Shown: positions 40,601-52,560 of the stretch, piece after piece
Layout of the letters: each line of letters begins with the position of its first letter
Position numbering within the stretch: the stretch's first letter is position 1
Origin: Perca fluviatilis
Lineage: Eukaryota; Chordata; Actinopteri; Perciformes; Percidae
Assembly: GCF_010015445.1 (NCBI RefSeq)
Contig: NC_053127.1
Location: 27,080,215-27,144,214 of the forward strand
DNA length: 64,000 nucleotides
Reading direction: 5' to 3'
Notes under the pieces: model-generated
What the model was told of the DNA's origin: nothing
What the model saw: the letters and a program-made list of their open reading frames with translations, nothing else
The model's database searches: none
Translations under genes and position numbers: made by a program

Positions 40601-43600
40601 AATTGTCTGATAAGGTGTGTGTCTGTGTGTGTGTCTGTGTTTGTGCGTGTGTGTGTGTGTGTGTGTGTGTGCGCACGTGCGTGTGTGTGCGCGTGTGTGC
40701 TGCAGTGCCCCGGGAGGCGATAACCTGCCCTACGAGGTGCAAAGAGCCCAGGAGATCAACAGGATATTCGGACCCAAAGAAAGCCCAGACGCTTACGATG
40801 TTATCTTTGACCTCCACAACACAACGTCCAACATGGGCTGCACTCTGATCCTGGAGAGCTCCAAAGACCATTTCAATCTGCAGATGATGCACTACATCAA
40901 GGTGACAGCCTGGAAGAGCACATTTAAAAAAAATGTAAACTTTACGGCACACACAGAGTGAAAGGTGTCTCTGGTGTCTCATCATTGTGTGTGCTTAAAA
41001 GTAAATGTTTAACTCAAATGTCTCCCTGAAAAGGTTCGGTTAACCTATGTTGATAATATAATCATCAGTTTACCTTTTACGTGTTAAAGAAACTCATTTA
41101 AAAGATCAACCATCCAAATACACCGGCCTGTTTTCGTTAGTCATTATCTGCCCTTCTGTGCCTGAGAAGACCCCTGCTTTTTTTCGTTTCATATACAACC
41201 GTTAAAGATGGTGTATAGTATTTCAAACACGGCATTTTTGTTTTAAGACACATTTGAATAATTACTATAAAACCATACACATCTTACTTTGCTGACATTA
41301 AGTTTGGATTATAATGAACTAGGCCTCTCGTTCCTCTTCTTTTTTATGATTAACATTTTTAAATTATTTTAACAGAACACACAAAACCTACAATTATAAA
41401 CCAAGGCCAAAATCAAGAAAAGATGACACATTAACCACAATATTTAAGACCCTACAACAGCATAATAACAAAAGAGAGACACTATAAACCAATGAACATA
41501 TGTATAAATGACAACACCATAAGCCCATCTTACACGTCTTTCCCCAGCAATGAGCTTCTTAGGAGTCCTCCAGAAAGCGCAGGTACCTTCCTCATTTTCT
41601 AGTGTAGACATCCAATCTGGAGAACCGTTTATATGACATATTTTCAAATGCCGCCACCCTAGCCATCTCACAAGCCCCCTCCTGGGTTGACGGCACCCCT
41701 TCCTTCTTCCATCCTCTTAAAGGTCCCATGGCATGAAAATGCCACTTTATGAGGTTTTTTAACATTAATATGCATTCCCCCAGCCTGCCTATGGTCCCCC
41801 AGTGGCTAGAAATGGTGATAGGTGTAAAGCGAGCCCTGGGTATCCTGCTCTGCCTTTGAGAAAATGAAAGCTCAGATGGGCCGATCTGGAATCTTCTCCT
41901 TATGAGGTCATAAGGGGCAAGGTTACCTCCCCTTTCTCTGCTTTGCCCGCCAAGAGAATTTGGCCCACCCATGAGAGAGAGACACCATGGCTTTCAAACA
42001 GTATTAGGGGACCACTAAGGTCTATATAAAAGAGACTTCAGATACAGTATTAGAGGACCACTAAGGCCTATATAAAAGAGACTTCAGATACAGTATTAGA
42101 GGACCACTAAGGCCTATATAAAAGAGACTTCAGATACAGTATTAGAGGACCACTAAGGTCTATATAAAAGAGACTTCAGATACAGTATTAGGGGACCACT
42201 AAGGTCTATATAAAAGAGACTTCAGATACAGTATTAGAGGACCACTAAGGCCTATATAAAAGAGACTTCAGATACAGTATTAGAGGACCACTAAGGTCTA
42301 TATAAAAGAGACTTCAGATACAGTATTAGGGGACCACTAAGGTCTATATAAAAGAGACTTCAGATACAGTATTAGGGGACCACTAAGGTCTATATAAAAG
42401 AGACTTCAGATACAGTATTAGAGGACCACTAAGGCCTATATAAAAGAGACTTCAGATACAGTATTAGGGGACCACTAAGGCCTATATAAAAGAGACTTCA
42501 GATACAGTATTAGGGGACCACTAAGGCCTATATAAAAGAGACTTCAGATACAGTATTAGGGGACCACTAAGGTCTATATAAAAGAGACTTCAGATACAGT
42601 ATTAGGGGACCACTAAGGCCTATATAAAAGAGACTTCAGATACAGTATTAGGGGACCACTAAGGTCTATATAAAAGAGACTTCAGATACAGTATTAGGGG
42701 ACCACTAAGGTCTATATAAAAGAGACTTCAGATACAGTATTAGGGGACCACTAAGGTCTATATAAAAGAGACTTCAGATACAGTATTAGGGGACCACTAA
42801 GGTCTATATAAAAGAGACTTCAGATACAGTATTAGGGGACCACTAAGGTCTATATAAAAGAGACTTCAGATACAGTATTAGAGCCACTAAGGCGGCTATA
42901 TAAAAGAGACTTCAGATACAGTATTAGGGGACCACTAAGGCCTATATAAAAGAGACTTCAGATACAGTATTAGGGGACCACTAAGGCCTATATAAAAGAG
43001 ACTTCAGATACAGTATTAGGGGACCACTAAGGTCTATATAAAAGAGACTTCAGATACAGTATTAGGGGACCACTAAGGCCTATATAAAAGAGACTTCAGA
43101 TACAGTATTAGGGGACCACTAAGGTCTATATAAAAGAGACTTCAGATACAGTATTAGGGGACCACTAAGGCCTATATAAAAGAGACTTCAGATACAGTAT
43201 TAGGGGACCACTAAGGCCTATATAAAAGAGACTTCAGATACAGTATTAGGGGACCACTAAGGTCTATATAAAAGAGACTTCAGATACAGTATTAGGGAAC
43301 CACTAAGGTCTATATAAAAGAGACTTCAGATACAGTATTAGAGGACCACTAAGGCCTATATAAAAGAGACTTCAGATACAGTATTAGGGGACCACTAAGG
43401 CCTATATAAAAGAGACTTCAGATACAGTATTAGGGGACCACTAAGGCCTATATAAAAGAGACTTCAGATACAGTATTAGAGGACCACCAAGGTCTATATA
43501 AAAGAGGCTTCAGATACAGTATTAGGGGACCACTAAGGCCTATATAAAAGAGACTTCAGATACAGTATTAGGGGACCACTAAGGTCTATATAAAAGAGAC

Positions 43601-46600
43601 TTCAGATACAGTATTAGGGGACCACTAAGGTCTATTTAAAAGAGACTTCAGATACAGTATTAGGGGACCACTAAGGTCTATATAAAAGAGACTTCAGATA
43701 CAGTATTAGGGGACCACTAAGGTCTATATAAAAGAGACTTCAGATACAGTATTAGGGGACCACTAAGGCCTATATAAAGAGAGACTTCAGATACAGTATA
43801 GAGGACCACTAAGGTCTATATAAAAGAGACTTCAGATACAGTATTAGGGGACCACTAAGGTCTATATAAAAGAGACTTCAGATACAGTATTAGGGGACCA
43901 CTAAGGTCTATATAAAAGAGACTTCAGATACAGTAATAGGGGACCACTAAGGCCTATATAAAAGAGACTTCAGATACAGTATTAGGGGACCACTAAGGCC
44001 TATATAAAAGAGACTTCAGATACAGTATTAGAGGACCACCAAGGTCTATATAAAAGAGACTTCAGATACAGTATTAGGGGACCACTAAGGCCTATATAAA
44101 AGAGACTTCAGATACAGTATTAGGGGACCACTAAGGTCTATATAAAAGAGACTTCAGATACAGTATTAGGGGACCACTAAGGTCTATTTAAAAGAGACTT
44201 CAGATACAGTATTAGGGGACCACTAAGGTCTATATAAAAGAGACTTCAGATACAGTATTAGGGGACCACTAAGGTCTATATAAAAGAGACTTCAGATACA
44301 GTATTAGGGGACCACTAAGGCCTATATAAAAGAGACTTCAGATACAGTATTAGGGGACCACTAAGGTCTATATAAAAGAGACTTCAGATACAGTATTAGA
44401 GGACCACTAAGGCCTATATAAAAGAGACTTCAGATACAGTATTAGGGGACCACTAAGGTCTATATAAAAGAGACTTCAGATACAGTATTAGGGGACCACT
44501 AAGGTCTATATAAAAGAGACTTCAGATACAGTATTAGGGGACCACTAAGGGCTATATAAAAAAGGCTTCAGATACAGTATTAGGGGACCACTAAGGTCTA
44601 TATATAAAAGAGACTTCAGATACAGTATTAGAGGACCACTAAGGTCTATATAAAAAAGACTTCAGATACAGTATTAGGGGACCACTAAGGTCTATATAAA
44701 AGAGACTTCAGATACAGTATTAGGGGACCACTAAGGTCTATTTAAAAGAGACTTCAGATACAGTATTAGGGGACCACTAAGGTCTATATAAAAGAGACTT
44801 CAGATACAGTATTAGGGGACCACTAAGGTCTATATAAAAGAGACTTCAGATACAGTATTAGGGGACCACTAAGGCCTATATAAAAGAGACTTCAGATACA
44901 GTATTAGAGGACCACTAAGGCCTATATAAAAGAGACTTCAGATACAGTATTAGGGGACCACTAAGGTCTATATTAAAGAGACTTCAGATACAGTATTAGG
45001 GGACCACTAAGGTCTATATAAAAGAGACTTCAGATACAGTATTAGGGGACCACTAAGGTGTATATAAAAGAGACTTCAGATACAGTATTAGAGGACCACT
45101 AAGGTCTATATAAAAGAGACTTCAGATACAGTATTAGGGGACCACTAAGGTCTATTTAAAAGAGACTTCAGATACAGTATTAGGGGACCACTAAGGTCTA
45201 TATAAAAGAGACTTCAGATACAGTATTAGGGGACCACTAAGGTCTATATAAAAGAGACTTCAGATACAGTATTAGGGGACCACTAAGGTCTATATAAAAG
45301 AGACTTTTATATAAGCATCCAAAGAGCACCATGTCATGGGACCTTTAAAATAATCTGTCTGGCTATCATTAAACTAGTCTGGACCCAGTTTCTTATGTGC
45401 TTATCTGTTCCGTTTAGGATTGACCAATCTCCCAGAACATCCAACATAGGTTATCATGTATCCCGGTCCAAAATTCCTGGACTTTATCACAAGACCATAG
45501 GACATGAAGTAATTGGCCAACCTCTGTCTTACATTTTCAACAATTTGGTGTGTCTTTCAGACCACGTCTAAACAATCTGGAGGGAGTCCAATAGAAGCGA
45601 TGCATAATCTTGAACTGGAAGAGGCGCACTCTCTCATCGCGTGACATAGTTTTAATATTCCTACAAATGATGTCCCTCTTCTTGCTTTTCAACACAAAAC
45701 GAAGGCACACAGAGCAACACCAGAGAGGCGAAGAGCAGCCAGAAGCAACATACTCTTTGTGAAAATGAGAGCGAGAGGAATATGCAAACAAAACAAATGC
45801 TACACAGCGATACATAGATAGAAGATTGATCTAAAAAATGGCGACTCAGCTCCCCCACTGATTCAGAGTCAAAACAAATCAGAACAAAGAATCTGCTATT
45901 ATTTGAACCATCGACAGCTTAAGCTCAGCAGGTCATAATTGAACTTTTTTGTATCCATTAGGCTGACGATGAAGGCCCACAGTGCTAATTAGGGAGACAA
46001 GAATCAGAATTGTTGTGCTGAAAATGATTTTTGTGTGAACAGGATAGCTCAGTCGGTAGAGCGGGCGCACATACACAGAGGGTCCGGGGTTCGGGTCCGA
46101 CCTGGGACGATTCCCTGCATGTCTTCCCCCCTCTCTCTCTCTCTCCCCCTTTCATTGCTTTCCTGTCATTGAAGGCGGAAATGCCCAAAAATAAATCTTT
46201 TTGTGCATTTACTTTACCAAGACAAACCACTGACGTAAACTTGATTGATGCACGTGGTCATTGTGTTTGTTTGTCAGTCTGTTTGTTATTGTATGTGTTT
46301 GCACATTTGCTCCGACGTGAGTTGGTGCAGATTTAATTTTCCATACCATCGCGCAGAGCCCTGAAGCTCACGGTTAGGTTTGCCTAAGACCGCGTTGGCT
46401 GATGAAGTGTAGCGTATGACTGTGTTGAGGTGTGTCGTAATCTGCAGCTGAGATCTTGCTTTTGTGTTGCAGAAAGCCATCGCTCCAGCCAGTTGTCTTG
46501 TTCTGCTGAATGAACATCCTCTTTTGAAATATTCCACTTCACGCTCTGTTGCCAAGCACCCTGTTGGTGAGTCTCTCAAGTCCAGCCAAATTGCTCTGTG

Positions 46601-49600
46601 GACAATGGACACTATTTCAAATAGATTCCCTCAGTAGATGGATAATAGCTTAACCTTTGCATATGTGGCTTCTGATTGTTTCATTGCAGGTCTGGAAGTG
46701 GGTCCTCAGCCCCAAGGTGTTTTGAGGAGCAACATCTTTGAAGCTATGAGGGTAATACTGAAACATGCCCTGGACTTCATCGAACTGTTTAATGAAGGTA
46801 CAGTAGGGCAGGCATGCCATAGCAGCGTAGAATTTGAAGCTATAACGCACCACATTTATATGGCATTCATCAACAGGTCCAAAGATTTGGAAGGATTATG
46901 CCAAAGCAGTTGAGATTAAGGCAAACATGATTCTTAAAGTTTACAGGAAATGCTATAGTGTATTAAAGTGTCCCTAAAATTCTGACTCGGGGACGACTAA
47001 TACTGTGATTCATATGTGTTATCTAATAGAATAAGAAGTTGTTTTTTCTGTCAGCCTTCCTGTTTGTCAGCATCATCTTGACGAGAAATATTTTGTGACA
47101 AAACGCCCATGGGTGGCAGTCTGATTCATGCAGATCTACCTACCTACACTCCGAGATCACAATGATCTCTAAATATATCAGCATCTGGCTCATCCCGCCT
47201 CCGCTCTGCCCCTTCTCTTCCCAAAGGCACGGAACAGTGTTTGCAATGTTTAGGCGCAAGGCAACTTTTTCCTTCCTCTTTTACGTAAACAAGCTGTTTG
47301 TGCCAAGTGTGAGCTGCAGTCGGTTGGTTTCCCCTGCCTGGCCGGCTGTTGAATGGCCTGCTTGTTGTTGGAGTCTGGCTGCCAATGGCGTGGTAATCTT
47401 CTGTCGTGGGGCCGCACTGGTGCTGATGAATGCCCAGGCTTGGTGATGAATCGGTGTCCCTGCGCTTTGAAGCTGAGCAGCATGAAGAAACAACTCGTTT
47501 AGCTATAAAAGATTGAATTGCTGTTACAGTTGAAAATGACTTGCTCTGTAGAATAACAATCACTGAGATCCAGGGAGGAAACTTTTGGAACATTTGTCCC
47601 TTTTTTTTTTTTGCTCTGTGCTGCCACTTGCATATCAATACAGCTTAGTGGTCTTAATCTTAAGTGGTAAAGCTACTTACTTAATGTCCAAGCTCTGCCA
47701 GAAAAGCACTGCACATCCTGTTCCTGATATTGAAAAAGGCCACTTTGGCACTGTGTGGGACCTTCCAGCTTCTTGTTCAACAGACTTTAGCAGAGTACTA
47801 CGTATAATGTAGCTATACAGTATATGAAATTAACTATACAGACACTTTAAAATCACACAGCAACAACCATCCATAGATTGATTATGCTTGGTAATTGTTT
47901 TTGAATATTTACTTCCACATAAAAAAACCCCGAAACTTTAAAACAAAAATGTATTCTTAATTCGTCACATGTATGTGTAGTGAAATCCTAAGTATTCGGA
48001 GACAGCTATTACATACAGCATCCTGGGAGCAACTTGGGGTTCAGTGTCCTGCTCAGGGACACTTTGACATGTGGCCGGAGGAGCCTGGGATCAAACCGCC
48101 TATCTTGTGGTTGTGGGGTGGAGGGGGGGGGGGAGGAAGACCACTCTTCCTCCGAGACACAAGCCAAAAAATCTTAGTCCTTCAGTCTGTACACTTCATG
48201 CTAATGTTTGGTTATGAAGCACAACCAAGTAGTTTCTTTCCACTGTTTAATTTTTTACAGTATATAGAATTTTTCACATCACCTCACAGTGGCCCACTTT
48301 TATGTTATTGTTTCTTGTATTTTTATTTATTATTTTTTTTTCTGTTATTTGCTTTTCTAGCATCATGGCCCTATGGATGGTGAACATGGTAAACATTATA
48401 GTTCCTTAGCATCAGCATGTTAGCATTATCATTGGGAGCATGTTATCATGCTGACGTTAGCATTGACAGCCTCACTGGTCATGGTTTTGTTCTTATTGAT
48501 TGTGTCCTTTTTTTTTTTTAAACAACTGAAATTATTGAGTTTTTTTTTTCTTCCACCAAGTGGATTAGGCGCCATGTATCTGAGGCTTAAGTGACTTATT
48601 CAGCATGCATTGCAGAAAGCCGCATAATCTTAATGTCCTGATTAAGACTCTCTCAACCCAATTTCCTCTGTGGAGCAGTGGGGGTATCCATAGCTGATAT
48701 TTTTGAAAATTGCTTATTTCATGACCTACAAAAAAACTCTGTCAGGGAGCACATTCTTTTTGTTTTTACAATTACGCGCTGCCATGACAGCCTGCAGAGT
48801 GACTCCCATGGACAGGGAATGTAGGAACCCATCGTTTGTTTAGTGTTATTTCAGCGAGCGAGATAGAGAGAGATCCCAAGGCATTGTCTCATATATGTAT
48901 ATTGATATTGATGTATATTGAAGTCTTCTAACTCAGGTCTTGTTCGGAACTCCGTTTGGAGGAGCACATTTTTGACGTGTCATCTCAAACATAAATATAT
49001 ACACTTCAAATCCATGCACAGAATGTATTTTTCTTCTTGTAGACTACATTTAATGAGGGTCAGGTCATAAATAGACTGCAGGTTTTTGTTCCTTGGATAA
49101 AAATGGTACTTATGTTCACATGAAGGGAGGTTTGTAGCCAGGATCCCGGGGAAAACCTTGATTCCTCTTTTGAATCAGTTGAAAAGTGCATTCTTATCTG
49201 GGATCACAGCGGACAGGAGTTTGTTTAGTTTTTTCCCCTTCTCTTTGTTAGCTTAGATTGTTTTTATTCTCATCTTGTTTGAATTTTTAGCCAGAATTTT
49301 ATCAGGATTCAGATTTGCCTTTTGGGACATAATTGTATATTCCATCAGTGTCCTCCTTTTTTTGGAATACATGATTTTCCAGGATGCTTACAATATTGGG
49401 GATGTTGTTTTCTGTGTTTTGTTCAGGCATGGAGTTCCCTCCCTGTACAGTGGAAGCTTTCCGGGTCTTGGAGAGGATTGACTATCCCAGGGATGCCAAT
49501 GGAAACATCATTGCCATGGTGCACCCCAATCTGCAGGTAAAAGTTTGAATAGTAGGGAACCCGGGCAGCTCAGTTGGTAGAGCGCGCGCCCATATATAGA

Positions 49601-50101
49601 GGTTTACTCCTTGACCCAGCGGTCGTGGGTTTGACTCTGTCGTTCCTCCTCCTCTCCTTCCCCTTTCATGTCTTCATCTGTCCTGTCAAAATAAAGGCCT
49701 GAAATGCCAAACAAATTATCTTAAAAAAATTGGAATAGTTTGAATTACAGCTGCCTTCACTGCCCATATATCTGACCTATTGAACCTGTAAACATGAGTT
49801 ATTATGAAAGAGGAAATGAGACATCTTTGGTGAATGTGAGAATATATTATTTTAGTTTGAGCAACGTACTCAAGTTACTTTCCCCCGTGGTTATTGCTTG
49901 TTGTTTCAGGACTGTGACTGGGAACCGCTGAACCCCGGTGACCCTATGTTCCAAACATTTGAAGGAAAGACCATCCGCTACCATGGCTCGGGCACCGTCT
50001 ATCCCACTTTTATTAATGAGGCAGCCTATTATGAAAAACAACAGGCATTTGTAACCACCAGGCGAGAAGCCTTGGTAGCGAGTGCCATCAGAAAAGTATG
50101 A
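37274..50101 (+). CDS. aspa: Aspartoacylase (aminoacylase-2), complete, 6 exons
   Basis: ASPA hydrolyses N-acetyl-L-aspartate to acetate and aspartate, supplying acetate for myelin lipid synthesis in oligodendrocytes. Exons: 37274-37524, 40706-40901, 46473-46566, 46690-46797, 49427-49536, 49910-50101; phases agree and give 316 aa, against 313 in human. The start is ATG 37274 ([18 protein letters not shown]). Zinc and catalytic motifs are present: [12 protein letters not shown] (zinc His and Glu), the substrate-binding [23 protein letters not shown] (zinc His), [14 protein letters not shown] (catalytic Glu), and near the C-terminus [14 protein letters not shown]. The TSNMGCT form and overall similarity favour ASPA over its paralogue ACY3. 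Intron 2 (5.6 kb) contains the large minisatellite and a SINE. The exon 2 acceptor is preceded by a GT microsatellite rather than a pyrimidine tract. Confidence 0.97.
37574..37602. repeat. (GTT)n microsatellite, aspa intron 1
   Basis: GTT/TTG trinucleotide run shortly after the exon 1 donor. Confidence 0.9.
37707..38060 (+). repeat. Dispersed repeat fragment (GGGCCCGAGCA type), aspa intron 1
   Basis: It begins with TATAGGGCCCGAGCAAGTGG. Further on it contains GAGAAGTGGTGAAAATGGACATC and GGCTCCATAGCGCCCCCTAC, sequence I associate with a common teleost dispersed repeat. Its boundaries are uncertain. Confidence 0.5.
39466..39495. repeat. (ATT)n microsatellite, aspa intron 1
   Basis: Short ATT/TTA trinucleotide run. 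Confidence 0.85.
40616..40700. repeat. aspa: Imperfect (GT)n microsatellite at the aspa exon 2 acceptor
   Basis: About 85 bp of GT with occasional CT, GC and TT interruptions. It ends a few bases before the TGCTGCAG acceptor of aspa exon 2 (exon start 40706). Confidence 0.93.
41721..45344. mobile_element. TTAA-flanked MITE (AGGTCCCATG termini) hosting a minisatellite, aspa intron 2
   Basis: The left end AGGTCCCATGGCATG and inverted right end CATGTCATGGGACCT form 15-bp terminal inverted repeats with one mismatch. TTAA flanks both (41717-41720 and 45345-45348). The left 270 bp (to about 41995) is unique MITE body; the right tail is about 38 bp; everything between is a 46-bp tandem array. I associate this body with an abundant teleost element. 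No coding capacity. Confidence 0.85.
41998..45306. repeat. 46-bp minisatellite, about 72 copies
   Basis: The unit contains TTCAGATACAGTATTAGGGG, then ACCACTAAGGTCTATATAAA, then AGAGAC (46 bp). Units differ mainly at two positions, GGGGACC or GAGGACC, and AAGGTCT or AAGGCCT, plus rarer TCTATTTAAA, CACCAAGG and indel variants. A nine-unit pattern repeats at a 552-bp offset (12 units). Each unit contains TATATAAAAG, which resembles a TATA box by sequence only. Confidence 0.97.
46038..46195 (+). mobile_element. tRNA-derived SINE, aspa intron 2
   Basis: A box TAGCTCAGTCGGTAGAGC at 46045, a B-box-like GGGTTCGGGTCCGACC, the family body ending GAAGGCGGAAATGCCC and a short A-rich tail. Confidence 0.75.
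48020..48110 (-). mobile_element. SINE-like dispersed repeat fragment, aspa intron 4
   Basis: It shares CTTGGGGTTCAGTGTC, GACACTTTGACATG and GGCCGGAGGAG with 20270-20340. On the minus strand it has a B-box-like GGTTTGATCCC. A G run (48124-48133) follows. Confidence 0.55.
49556..49730 (+). mobile_element. tRNA-derived SINE, aspa intron 5
   Basis: CAGCTCAGTTGGTAGAGC A box, the family spacer CATATATAGAGGTTTACTCC, a weak B box (GGGTTTGACTC), the shared tail ATAAAGGCCTGAAATGCC and a short A run. It fills much of the 373-nt intron 5. Confidence 0.8.
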
Positions 50102-51060
50102 AAACTGCTTCGTAAGGCTAACAGCGATCACTATTATGTGTTAGCCACACAAAAACAAGAATCTGTGTATAGATTTTGCACTTTTTTCTGTTAGCAAATG
50201 ACAGACTTTCCTCACATAATGGCTAGATACCATCTTTTACACACTGATTTAGTTTTCTATGCATTTACTATCAGAAAATCTATTAACTATGCAAAGAACA
50301 TTTGTGGAGGTTTTGCAATGAGTCACTGTGGAAGTCTTTGATGTGAAGACTGGTATATTGCTGTGGTAAGTATTTATGATACTGTTATTTAAAAACAAAT
50401 ATTTACATTAAATCAACTAAGTTTTATTATATTAAAGGCCAGGCCTAATCATTGATGACTTATGAATCATTATACATCACTCTTTAAGTTTCTTACTACT
50501 GCTCAGGACGGCCATTTTGGATCATAACCTTCAACTTTTTACTGTAGTTGTCTGTCTTCTTGAAAATATATTTGTAACGTCTATGGGAGGGTGTTTGTGG
50601 CCTTTGATACTACCTACCTGTGACTCCAGTGGTTGCATCTGTGGTGCTGTCCTATTGTTGCCTTAATAGAGATTACAGAGAAGAAAAAAAAAGCACAACA
50701 AATTTGGAGTGGAATTTGTGGATTATATGTGTTGGATAAGAAGATATTATTTTGATAAGAAATTGTGTATGTTCTGTTCTCCTAAACAAATGGGATGCAA
50801 TTTGAAATGTGTTTTATAATAATATATTTGTGTCTATTTTGATATAATTGTACCGTATGTTTGGTTTTAAGTGATGTATAGGACTCGTTGAATCTTTGAA
50901 AGCACATGTACTTTCTTACAATTTGTACGTCCTTGTTGTGTCAAAGTGTATCGCTGTGGTCTTACTGTAATTCCTCTCTCAATTAGCAATATCTTTTGTA
51001 GCACCATATATATGATTAGTACGTTCACTGTCCTTGAAGACTGTCCTTAATGATCCAATC

Positions 51061-51066
51061 AATAAA
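51061..51066 (+). terminator. aspa: Polyadenylation signal AATAAA of aspa
   Basis: Canonical hexamer 960 nt downstream of the aspa stop codon, with a GT-rich stretch (TTGTTTGTAGCTGTGTTG) shortly after. Confidence 0.6.
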
Positions 51067-51332
51067 TATAGTACTATGCTATACTGTGCTATTTTATTGT
51101 TTGTAGCTGTGTTGTTTGACCCGTCATGCTTGTTTTGTCATGTAGGGTAGCACCTGCAGCCACAAGAGGGCGGCACATACCCACTGATAGAAGTCCTCAC
51201 CATTAAAATCAAAAGTACTTGATTCGCCCCGTGAGGGAACTTCATTTGTGGTCAGGCACATTCAGAAACAACATACAACGATATATAGTCAATAATCATA
51301 CCCGAGAATAAGTCAATTTTTCAAAATTGGGG

Positions 51333-51465
51333 GTGGCAGTAGCTCAGTCTGTAGGGAGGTGGGTCAAGTCCCAATACGGACCAAAGTTTGGTGGTGGACT
51401 GGTAGCTGGAAAAGTGCCAGTTCACCTCCTGGGCACTGGCAAGGCACTAAACCTCTCCATTAATA
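51333..51465 (+). mobile_element. tRNA-derived SINE (second family)
   Basis: GTGGCAGTAGCTCAGTCTGT is the A box region and GGTCAAGTCCC a decayed B box. The body (CGGACCAAAGTTTGG, GTGGACTGGTAGCTGG, GTGCCAGTTCACCTCCTGGG, GGCAAGGCACTAAACC) is a common teleost SINE pattern. Confidence 0.75.
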
Positions 51466-52394
51466 CAGATACTGAGCATGTGTGTGTATATCAGGCCTGG
51501 GTTTAGTGTGTGTTCTAACAACGGGGTATTGTTTAACAGTCTTATGGATGCTGGCACGAAGGTGGACATGGCTCGTTTGGATCTTAGGGGCAGGAAACAG
51601 AATCTCCTCCCTCAAGGTAACAGATGCTACTTGTTGTTGAGGTTATGGGTGATGAGTCTACTTTTCCTGATTTTCCTGTTTGTCAAATATGGTTGTGAGC
51701 ATAGATGTAATTTACAGTGAGGGTTACAACTCCCCCAATAATCAAAACTGGCCAGTGCAACCCACTCCAAAAACCTTGTATAATTTCCTTTACATAAATG
51801 AAGACAGTTGCACCATAATTTATTGCAGAGAAATTCACAAGAATGCAGAAAATAAAGTGTTTGACGGTCAAAATTTCAATTTTGTTTAAAAGTGGAGATC
51901 TCAAACCCCCAATGTTGAACCCAAAGTTACACCCTTGATTGTGAGAGTGGTCTACTGTTGTCCAATGATCCTCACCTCACTCAGGGAACCAAACCATGCC
52001 AGTACGCTGATGGTGAGGGTGGAGTGAATGAAACAGTTGACTTGTTGACCTGCGGTCGTCGTAGCTTCTGAAGAAAGTACAGGTGGTGTTGACATTTCTT
52101 GAAGGTGCGGTCGGTGTCACTTTTAAAGGTCAGCTTGTGATCAGTGATTGAACCAAGGGATTTCTACTCTTCCAGTCTCTCTGTTGTCTGGCAGAGTACA
52201 TCTCCCCACGGTGCACTCTGCTGCAGCATAGATCCAACTGGAGTAGCCAGTTCCAGACTGTCAGAGCTGGATCTTTGGCTCATTAGTCTGTCACCTGTGC
52301 AGTGCACGTCAATACATTGTAGCCAGCATGCTGTCATTCAAGCAATTTACCCTGTACTTTACTTTCCTTGTCCCACAACCACAGACCTCAAATA

Positions 52395-52560
52395 TACTAG
52401 GCAAGGCTAGGCAGCTTTACTAGTACAGCACATTTCAGCAACAAGGCAATTCAAAGGGCTTTACATATAACGCATTAACGAGCAGTTAAAAAAACAGTTA
52501 AAAATATTAAAACGGCTAAAATAGAATAAGACAGATATAAAATACAAGAATAAAAGTTAC
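52395..52560 (+). repeat. Dispersed repeat fragment (TAGTACAGCACATTTCAGCA type)
   Basis: It contains AGCACATTTCAGCAACAAGG, CAATTCAAAGGGCTTTACAT and then A-rich sequence, matching the frequent teleost GTATAGCACATTTC...CAATTCAAAGTGCTTTACA element, probably a LINE or SINE tail. Confidence 0.6.

Noticed and set aside
41998..45306. Regular 46-bp repeats resembling a CRISPR array
   Set aside because: The units are contiguous with no unique spacers and the context is a vertebrate intron; it is a minisatellite.
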